DNA of 64,000 nt, from positions 7,875,501-7,939,500 of the forward strand of contig NZ_CP029078.1 of assembly GCF_005222485.1 (NCBI RefSeq), written 5' to 3'. The notes below the pieces were generated by a model, which was not told where the DNA came from, did not search any database, and saw only the letters and a program-made list of their open reading frames with translations. The stretch is from Streptomyces griseoviridis. GTDB taxonomy: Bacteria; Actinomycetota; Actinomycetes; Streptomycetales; Streptomycetaceae. How positions within the stretch are numbered: the first letter of the stretch is position 1; each line of letters opens with the position of its first letter. Shown here in pieces: positions 46,796-55,565 of the stretch. The position numbers and the translations under genes are program-made.

Positions 46796-49204
46796 ATGCC
46801 GTTCGACCGGCGACACTTCCTGCGGACCGGCACGCTCGCCGCCGGTTCCCTGGCCGCGGGCGTCCCGCTCGCGACGGCGTCCGCCGCCGCGCCCGCCCCC
46901 GGCACCCTCGCCCCGCAAGGTCTCGCCCCCGACGCCTTCACCCGCCTGCCGCCGGGCAGCATCACCGCCCGCGGCTGGCTCGCGGGCCGGCTGCGCGCCC
47001 AACTGGCGGGCCTGTGCGGCCGGTTCGCCGAACGCTCGCACTTCCTCGACCCCGCGACCAGCGGCTGGACCCACCCGGAGAACGACGGCTGGGAGGAACT
47101 GCCCTACTGGCTGCGCGGATACGTCCCGCTCGCCATCGCCACCCGGGACGCCACCGCCCTCGACCGCTCCCGCCGCTGGATCGACGCGATCCTCGCCACC
47201 GAGCAGTCCGACGGGTTCTTCGGACCGCGCGCGCTGCGCACCGCCCTGAACGGCGGCCCCGACTTCTGGCCCTACCTGCCGCTGCTCCAAGCCCTGCGCG
47301 GCTACGAGGAGTTCACCCACGACGCGCGGATCGTGCCGTTCCTCGGCCGGTTCCTGCGGTTCATGAACGCCCAGGGGCGCGGCGCGTTCGACAGCAGCTG
47401 GGTCTCGCTGCGCTGGGGCGACGGCATGGACGTCGCGCTCTGGCTCCACCGGCGCACCGGGGAGGCGTTCCTGCTCGACCTCGTCGACCGGATGCACGCC
47501 TGGGGCGCCGACTGGACGGGACCGCTGCCCAGTCCGCACAACGTGAACATCGCCCAGGGCTTCCGCGAACCGGCCCAGTACGCCCAGCGGTCGGGCGACT
47601 TGGAGCTGACCCGGGCCGCCTACCGCACCTACGAGCAGGTCATCGGCGGCTACGGCCAGTTCCCCGGCGGCGGGTTCGCGGGCGACGAGAACATCAGGCC
47701 CGGCTTCGGCGACCCCCGGCAGGGCTTCGAGACCTGCGGCATCGTCGAGTTCATGGCCAGCCACGAACTGCTCACCCGGATCACCGGCGACCCGGTGTGG
47801 GCGGACAGGTGCGAGGAACTGGCGTTCAACCTGCTGCCCGCCGCCCTCGACCCGGAGGGCAAGAGCGTCCACTACGTCACCAGCGCCAACAGCGTCGACC
47901 TGGACAACGCCCCCAAGACGCAGGGCCAGTTCCAGAACGGCTTCGCCATGCAGTCGCTGCGGCCGGGCGTCGACCAGTACCGCTGCTGCCCGCACAACTA
48001 CGGCATGGGCTGGCCCTGTTTCACCGAGGAACTCTGGCTCGCCACCCCCGACGGCGGACTGGCCGCCGCGATGTACGCGCCCGCCACCGTCCGCGCCACC
48101 GTCGGGCAGGGCACCGAGGTCACCCTCACCGAGGAGACCGACTACCCCTTCGACGGCACCGTCACCCTGACCCTCGCCACCCCGCGCCCGGTCGCCTTCC
48201 CGCTGCTGCTGCGGGTGCCCGGCTGGTGCCAGGGCCCGACCCTGCGGGTGAACGGCGCCCCCGTGGCGGCCGGCGACGGACCGTCGTTCGCGCGCGTCGA
48301 GCGCACCTGGCGGGACGGCGACCGGGTCACCCTGACGCTGCCCCAGCGCACCACCGTCCGCGCCTGGCCCGCGCAGCGCGACGCGGTGAGCGTCGTCCGC
48401 GGCCCGCTCACCTACGCGCTGCGGATCGGCGAGCGCTATGTCCGCACCGGCGGCGACGCCGACTTCCCCGAGTACGACGTGCACGCCACCACGCCCTGGA
48501 ACTACGGCCTCGTCCCGGGCACCACCCCGGTGGCGCGACGCGTGCAAGGGCCGCTGCCCGCCGACCCGTTCACCCTCGCCACCACCCCGCTCACCCTCAC
48601 CGCGCGGGCCCGCAAGATCCCGGAGTGGATCGCCGACGACGAGCACGTGGTCGCCCCGCTCCAGCAGAGCCCGGCCCGCGCGACCGGCGCCGTCGAGGAG
48701 GTCACGCTCGTCCCGATGGGCGCGGCCCGGCTGCGCGTCACGTCGTTCCCGACAGCGGCCCCCGACGGCAGGCCCTGGACTCCGGAACCGCCGTACCGGC
48801 GCGTGCAGAACAAGCACAGCCGGAAGGTGCTCGCGGTCGACGGGATGTCCACGGCGAACAGCGCCCGGGTCGTGCAGTACGACAACACCGGGACGGGCGA
48901 CCACGCCTGGCAGCTGGTCGACCGGGGCGCGGGCTGGTTCCTGGTGCGCAACGGCCACAGCGGCAAGGTGCTCGGCGTCGACGGCATGTCGACCGCGAAC
49001 AGCGCCGTCGTCGTCCAGTACGAGGACAACGGCACCGACGACCACCTGTGGACCCTGGACGAACGGGGCGGCGGCTGGTTCCTGGTGCGCAACCGGCACA
49101 GCGGCAAGGTCCTGGGGGTGGACGGCATGTCGACGGCGAACAGCGCGCAGGTCGTGCAGTTCGAGGACAACGGCACCGACGACCACCTCTGGCGGCTGCT
49201 CTGA
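46796..49204 (+). CDS. Tat-exported GH127 beta-L-arabinofuranosidase-type enzyme with ricin-type lectin repeats
   Basis: 802 aa from ATG 46796, with CAGGAGA upstream. A twin-arginine signal (DRRHFLRTGTLAAGS) precedes an alpha/alpha barrel. The zinc-thiolate site of GH127 is visible: Glu312 and Cys314 (ETCG) with Cys397-Cys398 (RCCPHNYG), corresponding to Glu338, Cys340, Cys417 and Cys418 of HypBA1, where the first of the paired Cys is the nucleophile. From about 665 three 45-residue lectin repeats follow (VLAVDGMSTANSA or VLGVDGMSTANSA). The enzyme is expected to remove beta-L-arabinofuranose from hydroxyproline-rich plant glycoproteins or related glycans. Confidence 0.93.
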   Translation: MPFDRRHFLRTGTLAAGSLAAGVPLATASAAAPAPGTLAPQGLAPDAFTRLPPGSITARGWLAGRLRAQLAGLCGRFAERSHFLDPATSGWTHPENDGWEELPYWLRGYVPLAIATRDATALDRSRRWIDAILATEQSDGFFGPRALRTALNGGPDFWPYLPLLQALRGYEEFTHDARIVPFLGRFLRFMNAQGRGAFDSSWVSLRWGDGMDVALWLHRRTGEAFLLDLVDRMHAWGADWTGPLPSPHNVNIAQGFREPAQYAQRSGDLELTRAAYRTYEQVIGGYGQFPGGGFAGDENIRPGFGDPRQGFETCGIVEFMASHELLTRITGDPVWADRCEELAFNLLPAALDPEGKSVHYVTSANSVDLDNAPKTQGQFQNGFAMQSLRPGVDQYRCCPHNYGMGWPCFTEELWLATPDGGLAAAMYAPATVRATVGQGTEVTLTEETDYPFDGTVTLTLATPRPVAFPLLLRVPGWCQGPTLRVNGAPVAAGDGPSFARVERTWRDGDRVTLTLPQRTTVRAWPAQRDAVSVVRGPLTYALRIGERYVRTGGDADFPEYDVHATTPWNYGLVPGTTPVARRVQGPLPADPFTLATTPLTLTARARKIPEWIADDEHVVAPLQQSPARATGAVEEVTLVPMGAARLRVTSFPTAAPDGRPWTPEPPYRRVQNKHSRKVLAVDGMSTANSARVVQYDNTGTGDHAWQLVDRGAGWFLVRNGHSGKVLGVDGMSTANSAVVVQYEDNGTDDHLWTLDERGGGWFLVRNRHSGKVLGVDGMSTANSAQVVQFEDNGTDDHLWRLL

Positions 49205-49269
49205 CCGCCGCCGGTCCTGCCCTCGCCCGGCCCGTCCCCTGGACCCCGACCGACACACCCCGCACAACC

Positions 49270-49322
49270 TTGACGAGTACACGTCCACGTCGAAGAATGA
49301 GCGCGGCTGTGACAACGTTGTC
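49270..49322 (+). promoter_or_regulatory. Promoter and LacI-type operator of the GH92 gene
   Basis: TTGACG (49270-49275), 17 bases, then AAGAAT (49293-49298) form a sigma-70-like promoter. The perfect palindrome GACAACGTTGTC (49311-49322) covers the expected initially transcribed region, suited to repression. Confidence 0.65.
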
Positions 49323-49349
49323 CGCGCGTTCGAGGAGGCACTTCCGCCC

Positions 49350-51674
49350 ATGAGAAGGACCACATGGCTACGCGGCGCGCTGAGGGGGCTGACGGCGGCC
49401 GCGCTCCTCGGCGCCGCGCTCTCGGGCCCGTCGGCGCTCGCGGCCGACCGGGACGGTTTTCTCACCGACCTGGTCAACCCGTTCATCGGCACCCAGAACG
49501 AGGGCAACACCTACCCGGGCGCGGCCGTGCCCTTCGGGATGGTGCAGTTCTCGCCCGACACCGGCCACAACACCGGCTACGACTACGCCCAGGACCACAT
49601 CCGCGGCTTCTCCCTCGTCCACCTCTCCGGCGTCGGCTGCGGCCTCGGCGGCGACCTGCCGGTACTGCCCACGACCGGCGAGGTGACACGGACCGACAAC
49701 GCCGCCTACGCCGCCGGGTTCGGCCACGACGACGAGAGCGCGAGCCCCGGCTACTACCGGGTCGGCCTGGCGACCGGTATCGAGGCCGAACTCACCGCGA
49801 CCGCCCGCACCGGCGTGCAGCGCTACACCTTCCCGGCCACCGACAAGGCCAACGTCCTGCTGAACGCGGCCCAGTCCCTGCACTCCGGGGTCTCGGCGAA
49901 GGTCGAGGTCCTGGACAGCAGGACCGTGCGCACCGCCATCACGGGGCGCGGCTTCTGCCAGGACACCGAGCCCTACACCGTCTACACCGTGACCCGCTTC
50001 GACCGGCCGTTCACCGCCCACGGCACCTGGGACGGCGCCACCGTGACGGCGGGCGCGCGCAGCGGCACCGGCGGCGCCTACGTCCGCTTCGACACCACGA
50101 AGGACCGGACCGTCGAGGCGACCACCGCGCTGTCCTACGTCGACGCGCACGGCGCCGCCGTCAACCTCCGCGCCGAGGGCGGCCGTTCGTTCGACAGCGT
50201 CCGCGACCGGGCCCGCCGGAGCTGGGAGGACCGGCTCGACGACGTCCGCGCCACGGGCGGCGGCGACAGCCTGCGCCGGACCTTCTACTCGTCCCTGTAC
50301 CGGTCCTTCCTCGCCCCCAACATCGGCAGCGACGCCGACGGCCGCTACACCGGCTGGGACCAGCGGATCCACCGGGCGAAGGGCTTCACGTACTACCAGA
50401 ACTGGTCCCTGTGGGACACCTACCGCACCCAGTCCCAACTGCTGTCCCTGCTCGCGCCGCGCGAGGCCAGGGACATGGCGGTCTCGGTGATCAGGATCTC
50501 CGAGGAGAGCGGCTGGCTGCCCAAGTGGGGCTACGGCACGGTCGAGACGAACATCATGACCGGCGACCCGGTCACCCCGTTCCTCACCAACGCCTACCAG
50601 CAAGGCCTGCTGCACGGCTACGAGGACCGGGCCTACCGGGCCCTGAAGCGCAACGCCGACGGCGTGCCGCCCGCGGACTCACCGGCCGTCGGCCGCGAGG
50701 CGAACCGCGAGTACCTCGCCGACGGCTACGCGCCCTACGTCAAGGGCCGTCCGCACGCCAAGCCGGGCGACTCCGACTACGACCACGGCGCCTCGGCCAC
50801 CCTGGAGTACGCCCTGTCGGACGCGATGCTCGCGCGGATGGCCCGCGACCTCGGCCACCGCGCGGACGCCGAACGGTACGCGGCCCGCGCCCAGAACTAC
50901 CGCAGCGTCTTCGACCCGACGACCGGCTTCTTCCGGGCCCGCGACGCCTCGGGCGCCTTCACGGGACCCGCCGACCCGGCGCGGAGCGAGGGCTTCCACG
51001 AGGGCACCTCCTGGCAGTACCAGTGGCTGGTGCCGCAGGACCTGCCCGGCATGATCGACCTGATCGGCGGCCGGCAGGCGGCCAACGACCGGCTCGACGC
51101 CTTCTTCGCCTACGACCGGCTGCTCGCCGACCCGGCGGGCACCGCCCGCGAGGTGTGGGTCAACGGCCCCTACGACTACTACAACGCCGACAAGTACAAC
51201 CCGCAGAACGAACCCGACCTGATCGCCCCGTACACCTACCTGTCGACCGGGCAGCCCTGGAAGACCACCGACGTGGTGCACGCGGCCCTGACCCTCTTCA
51301 CCGACACCCCGACCGGCATGACCGGCAACGACGACCTCGGCACCATGTCGGCCTGGAACGTGCTGTCGTCGCTCGGGATCTTCCCGGTGCAGCCGGGCGA
51401 CGCCGTCTGGGGCCTGTCCACACCGGTCTTCGACCGGGTCGACCTGACCCTCGATCGCCGCTACTACCCGCACGGCGCCCTGACGATCACCGCCCGCGGC
51501 ACCTCGGCCACCGACCGGTACGTCCAGTCGGCCCGCGCGGACGGCGCGGCCCTCGACCGCACGTATCTGACGACCGACGCGCTGCGCTCGCTGCACCGGC
51601 TCGACTTCACGGTCGGCCCGCGCCCGTCGGAGTGGGGTACGTCGCACCCGGCCGCGCCGCCGGCGCCGAAGTGA
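49350..51674 (+). CDS. Secreted GH92 alpha-mannosidase
   Basis: 774 aa from ATG 49350, with GAGGAGG upstream. The signal peptide ends at SALAAD. GH92 markers are LVNPFIGTQNEGNTYPGAAV, the SLWDTYRTQSQLL and PKWGYGTVETNIMTGDP stretches, EGTSWQYQWLVPQD with candidate acid Glu551, and GNDDLGTMSAWNV with Asp661/662. These calcium-dependent exo-alpha-mannosidases trim N-glycans and fungal mannans. It has its own promoter and operator and is followed by a strong terminator. Confidence 0.95.
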   Translation: MRRTTWLRGALRGLTAAALLGAALSGPSALAADRDGFLTDLVNPFIGTQNEGNTYPGAAVPFGMVQFSPDTGHNTGYDYAQDHIRGFSLVHLSGVGCGLGGDLPVLPTTGEVTRTDNAAYAAGFGHDDESASPGYYRVGLATGIEAELTATARTGVQRYTFPATDKANVLLNAAQSLHSGVSAKVEVLDSRTVRTAITGRGFCQDTEPYTVYTVTRFDRPFTAHGTWDGATVTAGARSGTGGAYVRFDTTKDRTVEATTALSYVDAHGAAVNLRAEGGRSFDSVRDRARRSWEDRLDDVRATGGGDSLRRTFYSSLYRSFLAPNIGSDADGRYTGWDQRIHRAKGFTYYQNWSLWDTYRTQSQLLSLLAPREARDMAVSVIRISEESGWLPKWGYGTVETNIMTGDPVTPFLTNAYQQGLLHGYEDRAYRALKRNADGVPPADSPAVGREANREYLADGYAPYVKGRPHAKPGDSDYDHGASATLEYALSDAMLARMARDLGHRADAERYAARAQNYRSVFDPTTGFFRARDASGAFTGPADPARSEGFHEGTSWQYQWLVPQDLPGMIDLIGGRQAANDRLDAFFAYDRLLADPAGTAREVWVNGPYDYYNADKYNPQNEPDLIAPYTYLSTGQPWKTTDVVHAALTLFTDTPTGMTGNDDLGTMSAWNVLSSLGIFPVQPGDAVWGLSTPVFDRVDLTLDRRYYPHGALTITARGTSATDRYVQSARADGAALDRTYLTTDALRSLHRLDFTVGPRPSEWGTSHPAAPPAPK

Positions 51675-51690
51675 CACCAGACGCCCCATG

Positions 51691-51718
51691 AGTCCCGCCC
51701 CTCCCCAGGGGCGGGACT
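51691..51718 (+). terminator. Terminator after the GH92 gene
   Basis: AGTCCCGCCCCT and AGGGGCGGGACT form a perfect 12-bp stem around CCCC, followed by TTA. It lies 17 bases after the stop codon. Confidence 0.9.
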
Positions 51719-51818
51719 TAATCTGCCGTTAACTGAGCGTAGCCTGATCGTACTTGACCGTAATCGTCGGATGGCGCTTGACTGCTTGTTCACCCTGTCC
51801 TCGACGCGAGGCAAGCAA

Positions 51819-53153
51819 TTGACTTCCGACCCGCTCGCCCCTCTCGATCTGGCGTTCTGGAACATCGAGTCCGCCGCCCACCCCATGCACCTCGGCGCCC
51901 TCGGCGTCTTCGCGGCCCACGCGCCCACCGCGGGCGCCCACGCGGCCGACCTGCTCGCCGCGCGGGCCGCCGGGGTGCCTGGACTGCGCATGCGGATCAG
52001 GGACGTCTGGCAACCGCGGGCCCGCGCCCCGCTCGCGTTCGGCGGCGCCACCCGCGAGAGCGACCCGGACTTCGACCCCCTCGCCCACGTCAGGCTGCAC
52101 GCCCCCACCCGCGACTTCCACGCCGACGCCGGCCGGCTCATGCAGCGCCCGCTGGAGCGCGGCAGGCCCCCGTGGGAGGCGCACGTCCTGCCCGCCGAGG
52201 ACGGCGCCTCCTTCGCCGTCCTCTTCAAGTTCCACCACGCCCTCGCCGACGGACTGCGCGCCCTCGCCCTCGCCGCCGCCCTCCTCGACCCGATGGACCT
52301 GCCCGCGCCGAGAACGCGCCCCGAGGAGCCGCCGCGCGGCCTGCTGCCCGACGTGCGCAGGCTCCCGGAGCTGGTCAGGGGCGCCCTCTCCGACGTCGGC
52401 AGGGCCCTCGACATCGGCGCCTCCGTCGCCGTCTCAGGGCTGGGAGTGCGCTCCTCGGCCGCGCTCACCTCCGAGGCCACCGGCACCCGCCGCACCGCGG
52501 GCGTGATCATCGACCTCGACGACGTGCACCTGGTCCGCAAGACCGCGGGCGGCACCGTCAACGACGTCCTGATCGCCGTCGTCGCGGGCGCCCTGCGGCG
52601 CTGGCTCGACGAACGCGGCGACGGCAGCGAGGGCGTCGCGCCCCGCGCCCTGATCCCGGTGTCGAGGCGCCGCCCGCGCACCGCCCAGCCGCCGGGCAAC
52701 CGGCTCTCCGGGTACGTCATGAGGCTCCCCGTGCACGACCCCGACCCGCTCGGCAGGCTCCGCGCCGTGCGGGCCGCCATGGACCGCAACAAGGACGCCG
52801 GACCCCACCGCGGCGCGGGCGCCGTCGCCCTGCTCGCCGACCATGTGCCGCCGCTCGCCCACCGGCTCGGCGGGCCCCTGGTCGGCCAGGCGGCCCGGCT
52901 CTGGTTCGACATCCTGGTGACCAGCGTGCCGCTGCCCAGCCTCGGTCTGAAGCTCGGCGGGCACCCGGTCACCGCCGTCTTCCCGTTCGCCCCGCTGGCC
53001 CGCGGCCAGTCCCTCGCGGTCGCCGTCTCCACCTACCGCGGCCGTGTCCACTACGGCCTGGTCGCCGACGCGGCGGCCGTCCCCGACCTGGACCGGCTGG
53101 CCGCCGCGCTCACCGACGAGGTGGCCGCGCTGCGCGCCGTCTGCGGCTCCTGA
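51819..53153 (+). CDS. Wax ester synthase/diacylglycerol acyltransferase (WS/DGAT)
   Basis: 444 aa from TTG 51819, chosen because GAGG lies 8-9 bases upstream and family proteins begin TSDPLAPLDLAFWNIE; an ATG at 51771 would add 16 unlikely residues. The active-site motif HHxxxDG is FHHALADG (His139-His140). The C-terminal half has VNDVLIAVVAGALRRWL and PLARGQSLAVAVSTYRGRV, as usual. It transfers acyl-CoA to diacylglycerol or alcohols to make storage lipid. From memory, SCO0958 of S. coelicolor is the characterised relative. Confidence 0.93.
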   Translation: MTSDPLAPLDLAFWNIESAAHPMHLGALGVFAAHAPTAGAHAADLLAARAAGVPGLRMRIRDVWQPRARAPLAFGGATRESDPDFDPLAHVRLHAPTRDFHADAGRLMQRPLERGRPPWEAHVLPAEDGASFAVLFKFHHALADGLRALALAAALLDPMDLPAPRTRPEEPPRGLLPDVRRLPELVRGALSDVGRALDIGASVAVSGLGVRSSAALTSEATGTRRTAGVIIDLDDVHLVRKTAGGTVNDVLIAVVAGALRRWLDERGDGSEGVAPRALIPVSRRRPRTAQPPGNRLSGYVMRLPVHDPDPLGRLRAVRAAMDRNKDAGPHRGAGAVALLADHVPPLAHRLGGPLVGQAARLWFDILVTSVPLPSLGLKLGGHPVTAVFPFAPLARGQSLAVAVSTYRGRVHYGLVADAAAVPDLDRLAAALTDEVAALRAVCGS

Positions 53154-53257
53154 GGGGACCGGGTTTGGAGGACGGGCCGGGCGCTCCGTAAAATTCCCCG
53201 TTCGACAGCGGGCGCGACCGGAGCGCCGCGACGGCAGACCAGGGAACGGCAGCGGCC

Positions 53258-54733
53258 ATGACGGTGACAGACAACGGCTCGACGACCACGGACGAGGTCG
53301 TCTTCGGGCCCGGCATCGACCCCGAGCGGCTCGCCGTCTGCCTCAGCGTGCTCGACGAACTCGACCGGCTCGACGTCGACCACCCCGACGCGATCGCCGT
53401 GCGCCGGGCCACCGCCGGGATCTACCGCACGGTCAAGCAGCGCCGCCGCCAGGAGCGCCGGGCCTCCAAGACCGCCCACGACAAGGCGGTCACCGAGGCC
53501 ACCGCGACCGGCTCCGCCCAGCGCATCGACGACGAGACCGAGGGCATCCTGCCCTCCTCGGTCACCGAGCAGGGCCAGATCGCCGGGATACTCCAGCGGC
53601 CCCGCTCCTGCTACACCTGCAAGACCCGCTATGTCGAGGTCGACTACTTCTACCACCAGCTCTGCCAGAAGTGCGCCGCCGAGAACCGCGCCCGCCGCGA
53701 GGCCCGCGCCGACCTCACCGGCAAGCGCGCCCTGCTCACCGGCGGCCGGGCCAAGATCGGCATGTACATCGCGCTGCGGCTGCTGCGCGACGGCGCCCAC
53801 ACCACCATCACCACCCGCTTCCCGAGCGACGCGATCCGCCGGTTCAAGGCGCAGCCCGACAGCGCCGACTGGATCCACCGGCTGAAGATCGTCGGCATCG
53901 ACCTGCGCGACCCGGCCCAGGTCGTCGCGCTCGCCGACTCGGTGGCCGCCGAGGGCCCGCTCGACATCCTGATCAACAACGCGGCGCAGACGGTGCGCCG
54001 CTCCCCACAGGCCTACAGCGAGCTGGTCACCGCCGAGTCCGCCCCGCTGCCCGCGGGCGAGCTGCCCGCCTCCGAGGTGATCGGCACCTTCGGCTCGGGC
54101 GCGGTCGCCGCCCTCCCGGTGGCCGGCGGCGGCGCCCTCACCGCGCACGACGTCACCGGCCTCGCGCTGGTCTCCGGGTCGGCCTCCCTGGAGCGCATCG
54201 CGGCGGGCACCGCCATCGACGCCGGTGGTCTGGTGCCCGACCTGCACGACACCAACAGCTGGATCCAGGCCGTGGAGGAGGTCACCCCGGTCGAGCTGCT
54301 CGAAGTGCAGCTGTGCAACTCGACGGCGCCGTTCATCCTGATCAGCAGGTTGCGCGCGGCGATGGCCGCCGCCGAGGCGCCCCGCACCTACATCGTCAAC
54401 GTCTCCGCCATGGAGGGCGTCTTCAGCCGCGGCTACAAGGGCGCCGGACACCCGCACACCAACATGGCCAAGGCCGCCCTGAACATGCTCACCCGCACCA
54501 GCGCCCAGGAGATGTTCGAGAAGGACGGCATCCTGATGACGGCCGTCGACACCGGCTGGATCACGGACGAGCGCCCGCACCCCGACAAGATCAGGATGGC
54601 CGAGGCGGGCTTCCACGCCCCGCTCGACCTGATCGATGGGGCCGCCCGGGTATACGATCCTATTGTGCGTGGAGAGCAGGGCGAGGACCTGTACGGCGTC
54701 TTCATGAAGGACTACGCACCCGGCAAGTGGTGA
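53258..54733 (+). CDS. SDR-family oxidoreductase with N-terminal zinc ribbon
   Basis: 491 aa from ATG 53258. An N-terminal helical region (about 1-115) is followed by a C-x2-C-x14-C-x2-C zinc ribbon (Cys118, 121, 136, 139). The Rossmann domain then begins at ALLTGGRAKIGMYIAL and continues with DLRDPAQV and DILINNAAQTV. The usual catalytic YxxxK is replaced: the segment reads HPHTNMAKAAL, with Thr in the Tyr position. An insertion of about 60 residues lies after NNAAQTVRRSP. The chemistry is therefore uncertain. The gene is followed by a hairpin and a small membrane protein gene. Confidence 0.85.
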   Translation: MTVTDNGSTTTDEVVFGPGIDPERLAVCLSVLDELDRLDVDHPDAIAVRRATAGIYRTVKQRRRQERRASKTAHDKAVTEATATGSAQRIDDETEGILPSSVTEQGQIAGILQRPRSCYTCKTRYVEVDYFYHQLCQKCAAENRARREARADLTGKRALLTGGRAKIGMYIALRLLRDGAHTTITTRFPSDAIRRFKAQPDSADWIHRLKIVGIDLRDPAQVVALADSVAAEGPLDILINNAAQTVRRSPQAYSELVTAESAPLPAGELPASEVIGTFGSGAVAALPVAGGGALTAHDVTGLALVSGSASLERIAAGTAIDAGGLVPDLHDTNSWIQAVEEVTPVELLEVQLCNSTAPFILISRLRAAMAAAEAPRTYIVNVSAMEGVFSRGYKGAGHPHTNMAKAALNMLTRTSAQEMFEKDGILMTAVDTGWITDERPHPDKIRMAEAGFHAPLDLIDGAARVYDPIVRGEQGEDLYGVFMKDYAPGKW

Positions 54734-54762
54734 TCCGCCTGCCCCGTGCGCGACCCTGAGCC

Positions 54763-54778
54763 GGCCGGGAAACCGGCC
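54763..54778 (+). terminator. GNRA-capped hairpin after the SDR gene
   Basis: GGCCGG-GAAA-CCGGCC forms a perfect 6-bp stem with a GAAA tetraloop, 30 bases after the SDR stop. Confidence 0.5.
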
Positions 54779-54806
54779 CCGCGGAACATCCGCGCCGGGA
54801 GCAGTC

Positions 54807-55043
54807 ATGGCAAGTCCGAGTCCACACATCGATCCGCGCGCCTTCGGGGACGCGCGGAACCACTACTCGACCGACGACCAGTTCTACGGCAGCGACCGGC
54901 CCGAGCGGCCCCTGCTGCCCGAGGACAGGCCGCGCGGCGGCGTCACGGGCGAGGTCGCCAGGCACCGGGGCACCTGGGCCACCGTGGGCCTGGTGGCGCT
55001 CATCGTCCTGATCGTCCTGATCGGGATCGCCCTCTTCCCGTGA
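54807..55043 (+). CDS. Small single-pass membrane protein
   Basis: 78 aa from ATG 54807, with GGGAG 8 bases upstream. A hydrophilic N-terminus (about 55 residues, rich in Asp/Arg/Pro) ends in one membrane helix (TVGLVALIVLIVLIGIALFP) that finishes the protein, a tail-anchored layout with the N-terminus inside. I do not recognise the family. The repeated codons of its helix (CTGATCGTC) resemble the CTGATCGGG core of the repeats that start directly after its stop. Confidence 0.75.
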   Translation: MASPSPHIDPRAFGDARNHYSTDDQFYGSDRPERPLLPEDRPRGGVTGEVARHRGTWATVGLVALIVLIVLIGIALFP

Positions 55044-55047
55044 CGAT

Positions 55048-55262
55048 CTGATCGGGGACGCGGCGATGCCGATCACGCTCTGATCGGGACCGCGCCGAAG
55101 TCGGGCCATGTCCTGATCGGGTCCGCGCCGACGCCGGGTCACGTCTTGATCGGGACCGCGCCGACACCGGGTCATGTCCTGATCGGGTCCGCGCCGACGC
55201 CGGGTCACGTCTTGATCGGGACCGCACCGAGCCGGATCGCGTCCTGATCGGGACCGGCGGTA
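55048..55262. repeat. Seven 33-bp tandem repeats (CTGATCGGGACCGCGCCGA type)
   Basis: Units start at 55048, 55080, 55113, 55146, 55179, 55212 and 55244; the first and last are shorter or divergent. Units 3 and 5 are identical and unit 4 differs from them at a few positions. The array starts 4 bases after a stop codon and encodes no supported protein, although the minus strand is open in one frame. Confidence 0.88.
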
Positions 55263-55565
55263 GGTGTAGGTGCAGCTGCCGTTCCGATCGGGACCGACCC
55301 GACGGCGGAGGCCGTCGCCGCTCGCCGTCCTGAGCGGGATCGCCCTGAGCAGGATCGCCCTCGGCGGGATCGTCGACGGATCGCGGGGCCCGTATGCCCC
55401 TACCTCTACCTCCGTCGCGTCCGCGCGGTCGCGCACACGCGTGCATCCGCCGCCCGCTGGGCCCACTGCCCGCCCGATCCAGCGCGGCGCCCCGGTCACG
55501 ATCGCCCGGCCCACCGTCGACCCCGTACGAGGGTGTCACCTCCGCGCCGGTTCGATGACGGCCCG
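55263..55565. other. Gap between the repeat array and the HD-domain gene
   Basis: 303 bases without a convincing gene. Small CTGAGCGGGATCGCCCTGAG-like echoes of the repeat occur at 55330-55370. No clear terminator for the HD gene was seen. Confidence 0.4.

Noticed and set aside
51771..51818. Longer N-terminus for the WS/DGAT protein from ATG 51771
   Set aside because: No ribosome site. The family N-terminus begins at the TTG 51819 with GAGG correctly placed.
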